Shown piece by piece: positions 6,501 to 6,695 of a stretch of DNA of 6,695 nt (position 1 is its first letter; every line of letters begins with the position of its first letter). Both the position numbers and the translations under genes were made by a program. The DNA comes from an uncultured Erysipelotrichaceae bacterium (GTDB taxonomy: Bacteria > Bacillota_I > Bacilli_A > Acholeplasmatales > Anaeroplasmataceae). The DNA is taken from contig CACZRY010000072.1 in NCBI GenBank assembly GCA_902783745.1, forward strand, positions 1-6,695, read 5' to 3'. The notes under the pieces are model-generated. The model searched no databases. It saw only the letters and a program-made list of their open reading frames with translations, and had not been told where the DNA came from.

Positions 6501-6695
6501 TACCTGTTTTATCAAGACATATACAATTTACTCTTGCAAGCATTTCAATACAGTATAATTCCTGTACTAAGACATTTCTTTGACCTAATCTAATTACACC
6601 TATTGTAACCGCAATAGATGACATTAAGAATAATCCTGATGGAATCATACCTACCATAGCACCTGCAGTTTTTCTAATACATGTAACTATATCTA
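3565..6695 (-). CDS. P-type cation-transporting ATPase, CtpE/Exp7-like, with giant extracytoplasmic loop (5' end outside window)
   Basis: Partial: the frame is open to the right edge. The ATG at 6657 is internal, since 12 further codons read in frame before it and the M4 helix continues. Residues are numbered from that Met. MIPSGLFL (4-11) is the M4 core. LVQELYCIEMLARVNCICLDKTGT (30-53) carries the phosphorylated Asp49. FSSERKYSAVTF (114-125) and GAPEF (134-138) are the nucleotide-binding domain, DNIRPDA (191-197) the hinge, and TGDGVND (283-289) the Mg-binding phosphatase motif. The LVQEL...LARV stretch and M/GAPE are typical of the CtpE/Exp7 group; mycobacterial CtpE is linked to Ca2+ uptake. 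Membrane helices follow at about 344-364, 369-390, 409-430, 436-453, 464-486 and 961-985. Between the last two lie about 470 extracytoplasmic residues. The tail is cytoplasmic, ending in an acidic NEDDDSDKDEPIF. The missing part should hold M1-M3 and the actuator (TGES) domain. Transport function is well supported; the ion is not. Confidence 0.93.
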   Translation of the reverse strand, partial: DIVTCIRKTAGAMVGMIPSGLFLMSSIAVTIGVIRLGQRNVLVQELYCIEMLARVNCICLDKTGTITDGTMSVKTVIDYNEVYGLQTKNIVSAILNALPSDNQTSIAMKEKFGLGKRMKHSAVIPFSSERKYSAVTFEGYGTFLMGAPEFVFKENFKKYERDVNKYASLGYRVIAIAHQEGEIIENTLPTDEITLLAMILITDNIRPDAISTIKYFNESDVEVRVISGDNAITVSKIAERAGVPNAHKYISLDGMSDEEVARLALRYYVFGRVTPNQKKIIVQQLKAHGKTVAMTGDGVNDILALREADCSIAVASGSEAARNCSHLVLVDSNFGSMPFIVSEGRRVINNVTKVSTLFLTKTIFSFFLAIQGIIMGYYPISATQLFLIDTLCIGLPSLLLVWEPNNMPVKGRFLPNVIKKALPGALTILLISIIVFGLDVSLGMDNMVRTTIIVLAATHTCLMVEYKEFKPFNVARRIMFFVCYGLFLFAIIMLPQLFEFKPLTPISEYYSPSVKSESWSEPTNIKISEENHLVFNNEYLTGLDTSSLYNVDQLQLSAKRNSTDGKYYYTISGIQTNKEVVSSISSDNKLSLSFDVKGDIYMGGYKIANSSIPSKGLKELKIDTDGTIYYINALNIKTKIRIELEYDSEYYNYVHPYGVSNSQTSTNNIRDYKVLPTVSISGDQYKINGQIPQDGKYKVSSRLVSDLSMSTLVPTIQYDSENDYYYLAVNGEKIMKTYTDTTKEDTPYIINVPSVTRDSYGDFYLEGSYANLNIFRYFGEETTVPITVINNEGIEETRDFNGYKYKDLQTSEDIVYVIDNDALLQDKFYKLETIDSNDDLVTATPIDYELQDFYTRGLDQSFGESGSKFSITPKNVDQNKDTSSVYSIQYSNNEIQKIYASDVSYSGNIFSPNVKKSESKKYVIEGYYTNYDAIDTKTYTLSLTENNYLVINGTETDYLVSSNYITTQTGGMVKMLTIQYFILLLMLCFMAPYTIKLFQQMIPSIINFFKSIKQLINKGTPEPDKVITKNEDDDSDKDEPIF
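3784..5196 (-). other. Large extracytoplasmic domain inserted between M9 and M10 of the ATPase
   Basis: About 470 residues (488-958 from the Met at 6657) sit between helix M9 (5200-5268) and helix M10 (3703-3777). Topology follows from the helix count and from positive residues on the inner side: KEFKPFNVARR before M9 and Lys-rich sequence after M10. The stretch has no Cys, although the membrane and cytoplasmic parts have many, and it is rich in Tyr, Ser, Thr, Asn and Asp, as expected of a secreted beta-rich domain. At least eight short strands share a pattern like D-x-x-G-D-x-Y-x-[LI]-x-G. I recognise no named domain. The function is unknown; a role in sensing, partner binding or anchoring would be an inference. 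Confidence 0.72.
4324..4674 (-). repeat. Three tandem ~38-residue units in the ATPase surface domain
   Basis: Numbered from the Met at 6657, three units open with VLPTVSISGDQYKING (662-677), LVPTIQYDSENDYYYLAVNG (700-719) and NVPSVTRDSYGDFYLEG (739-755). Their prolines are at 664, 702 and 741, so the period is 38-39 residues. Each has [LV]P[TS][VI], a polar turn, then a Tyr-rich strand ending in [NE]G. The units are divergent at DNA level, so this is an old protein repeat. Related single strands occur elsewhere in the loop, for example YTLSLTENNYLVING (927-941). Confidence 0.55.

Noticed and set aside
6655..6657. ATG at 6657 as the start of the ATPase gene
   Set aside because: The reading frame continues upstream to the window edge (RKTAGA... 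precedes it) and the protein would start in the middle of helix M4 without the actuator domain. The gene is cut by the window, not truncated in nature.

Overview
This is an AT-rich window (roughly a quarter G+C by eye) in which every convincing gene lies on the minus strand. Intergenic gaps are short, ribosome-binding sites are AGGAGG-type, and the codon choice is strongly A/T-ended. All Trp codons I checked are TGG, and no TGA occurs inside a recognisable gene, so the standard bacterial code fits. Together with rlmB sitting next to a SigH-like sigma gene, this points to a low-GC member of the Bacillota (Bacilli, Erysipelotrichia or an uncultured gut lineage such as RF39) rather than a code-4 mycoplasma. 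The lineage is an inference.

In transcription order (right to left): (1) 6695-3565 is the 3' part of a P-type cation-transporting ATPase of the CtpE/Exp7-like group, with its 5' end outside the window. It carries a very large extracytoplasmic domain of about 470 residues between its last two membrane helices. A strong intrinsic terminator (3529-3558) follows. (2) A promoter with a perfect TATAAT (3481-3486) starts a compact two-gene unit. It holds rlmB (23S rRNA 2'-O-methyltransferase) and a small sigma-70-family protein resembling SigH, which overlap by one base (TAATG). The unit ends in a 9-bp perfect hairpin plus T-tract (2199-2223) that contains the sigma gene's own stop codon. (3) A Sel1-repeat protein with an unrecognised C-terminal domain follows (2183-552). 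(4) Last is a RimJ/RimL-type GNAT acetyltransferase (515-1), cut by the left edge.

rlmB followed by sigH is a remnant of the conserved Firmicutes cluster cysS-mrnC-rlmB-yacP-sigH-rpmG-secE-nusG. Here yacP is missing between the two genes, and the Sel1 gene replaces rpmG-secE downstream. The Sel1 and GNAT genes are 36 bases apart and probably co-transcribed, but I find no clear promoter for them; they may depend on read-through of the hairpin or on a start inside the sigma gene.

The most unusual item is the ATPase's surface domain. It is cysteine-free, rich in Tyr/Ser/Thr/Asn/Asp and apparently beta-rich, and includes three tandem units of about 38 residues. No mobile element, CRISPR array, tRNA or rRNA gene was seen. 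No gene-free stretch exceeds about 110 bases.
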